Shown here: piece after piece, positions 7,526-7,858 of the stretch | Numbering within the stretch: position 1 is the first letter of the stretch | How the letters are laid out: every line of letters begins with the position of its first letter | Assembly (NCBI RefSeq): GCF_045807065.1 | Contig: NZ_JBJMIE010000597.1 | Location: 1-7,858, forward strand | Direction: 5' to 3' | Length of the DNA stretch: 7,858 nt | DNA from: Actinophytocola sp045807065 | GTDB lineage: Bacteria; Actinomycetota; Actinomycetes; Mycobacteriales; Pseudonocardiaceae | Made by a program: the position numbers and the translations under genes | Notes under the pieces: generated by a model | Seen by the model: only the letters and a program-made list of their open reading frames with translations | Databases searched by the model: none | What the model was told of the DNA's origin: nothing

Positions 7526-7640
7526 GGTGTTCGGTGGCGGCGGTGCGCGTCCTTGGGTGTCCCGTGGGTTCTGTGCCGCCTGCCTCGTGCCGGGTGTTCG
7601 GGTGGTTGGTGGTGCGCGCTGCGTCCTTGGTGTTCGGTGG
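7526..7640. repeat. Imperfect GGTGTTCGG(G)TGG repeats, three copies
   Basis: The core occurs at 7526-7537, 7593-7605 (one extra G) and 7629-7640. The first two copies continue into a similar stretch ending in GCGCG...TCCTTGG (to 7556 and to 7630). The third runs into the inverted repeat that starts at 7632. The segment is G/T-rich on the + strand and I see no coding gene in 7483-7631. It looks like decayed duplication of a 31-38 bp unit. Confidence 0.6.
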
Positions 7641-7673
7641 TGGTGGCGGGATTGTACGGGCGGCGACTCACGC

Positions 7674-7735
7674 GTCAAGGGCGCCTTCGGCGTCGGGCTC
7701 CGCCCGATGACGGCCTGGCGGCCGTCACCCTTGAC
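7674..7735. other. 62-nt segment folding into a compact four-way junction (cloverleaf); possible structured RNA or DNA element
   Basis: GTCAAGGG (7674-7681) pairs with CCCTTGAC (7728-7735) as the closing stem. Inside it, three hairpins follow with no unpaired base between them: 7682-7692 (4 bp, TTC loop), 7693-7707 (6 bp, TCC loop) and 7708-7727 (8 bp, TGGC loop). All 26 pairs are Watson-Crick, so either strand can fold this way. CGC (7671-7673) and GCG (7738-7740) could extend the base across a 2-nt bulge. It is not a tRNA: loops are 3-4 nt and there is no anticodon loop or acceptor arm. Whether it is transcribed cannot be told from sequence. Confidence 0.6.
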
Positions 7736-7769
7736 CCGCGAGCCTCCGCCGCCCTGGGCAGGCCCCTTC

Positions 7770-7802
7770 GGGGGCAGGCTGGCGCCGGCCTGCCTTGCCC
7801 CC
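7770..7802. repeat. 13-bp interrupted hairpin
   Basis: Bases 7770-7783 pair with 7788-7802 around a GCCG loop, giving 13 Watson-Crick pairs with one T-T mismatch (7780/7791) and one bulged T (7795). It shares its last three bases with the right 19-bp inverted repeat, so the two pairings compete. The function is unknown. Confidence 0.5.
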
Positions 7803-7858
7803 GCCACCACCACCGAACTGCCTTGGGGGGAGGTCTGTTTCGCCACCCTGGCCACAGG

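Larger units (their letters stand above)
7632..7818. repeat. 187-bp segment bounded by perfect 19-bp inverted repeats, MITE-like
   Basis: The left end GTTCGGTGGTGGTGGCGGG (7632-7650) is the exact reverse complement of 7800-7818. The direct repeat CCTTGG flanks both ends: 7625-7630 on the left (1 bp away) and 7821-7826 on the right (2 bp away). No protein-coding gene is evident inside. The interior holds the four-way-junction fold (7674-7735) and a further hairpin (7770-7802). Inverted ends plus short flanking direct repeats are the hallmarks of a non-autonomous mobile element, but the ends are partly low-complexity GGT repeats, and CCTTGG also occurs at 7551-7556, so chance or local duplication remains possible. 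Confidence 0.5.

Noticed and set aside
7526..7640. CRISPR array
   Set aside because: The repeats are short and imperfect, and the spacing is uneven (67 and 36 bp).
7674..7735. tRNA gene
   Set aside because: The cloverleaf has 3-4 nt loops, no 7-nt anticodon loop, no T-loop sequence and is too short.
7043..7855. Minus-strand open frame of 270 codons crossing the 3' intergenic region and the end of the MMPL gene
   Set aside because: It overlaps the transporter gene, its product is Pro/Arg/Thr-rich low complexity, and it runs through the hairpin terminator and the cloverleaf; it is best explained by the lack of stops in GC-rich DNA.

Overview
The window is very GC-rich, with coding sequence dominated by G/C-ending codons, GTG starts and a modular type I polyketide synthase (PKS). 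This points to an actinomycete such as a Streptomyces or Pseudonocardiales member; I cannot resolve the genus from sequence alone. It looks like the 3' edge of a polyketide biosynthetic gene cluster.

Layout. (1) Bases 1-3890, + strand: the last module of a PKS protein, cut at the window's left edge. Domain order is KS (last residues only)-AT-DH-KR-ACP-C-terminal docking segment. The AT carries malonyl-type motifs, DH and KR keep their catalytic residues, and there is no ER or thioesterase. The module should therefore add a two-carbon unit, leave a (probably trans) double bond, and hand the chain to another PKS protein outside this window. (2) 3902-3937: a perfect 16-bp hairpin, probably a two-way terminator between convergent genes. 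(3) 3963-4466, - strand: a small SRPBCC-fold protein. (4) 4467-4612: a divergent intergenic region with a direct-repeat promoter architecture resembling a SARP-activator site. (5) 4613-5068, + strand: a four-helix membrane protein of unknown function with methionines regularly spaced along its helices and a His-rich tail. (6) 5069-5222: an intergenic region with a perfect 10-bp inverted repeat. (7) 5223-7427, + strand: a complete MMPL/RND-type transporter, plausibly the exporter for the polyketide. (8) 7439-7482: a 19-bp terminator-like hairpin. (9) 7483-7858: no convincing gene, but dense structure. It holds imperfect GGTGTTCGG repeats, a 187-bp segment bounded by perfect 19-bp inverted repeats, and a 62-nt segment inside it that folds into a closed four-way junction with no unpaired junction bases.

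How they work together. The PKS builds part of a reduced polyketide chain and the MMPL protein is a candidate exporter or self-protection pump. The SRPBCC and Met-rich membrane proteins are accessory genes whose link to the pathway is positional only. The least explained and most interesting parts are the structured 3' intergenic element, the Met-striped membrane protein and the SARP-like repeats.
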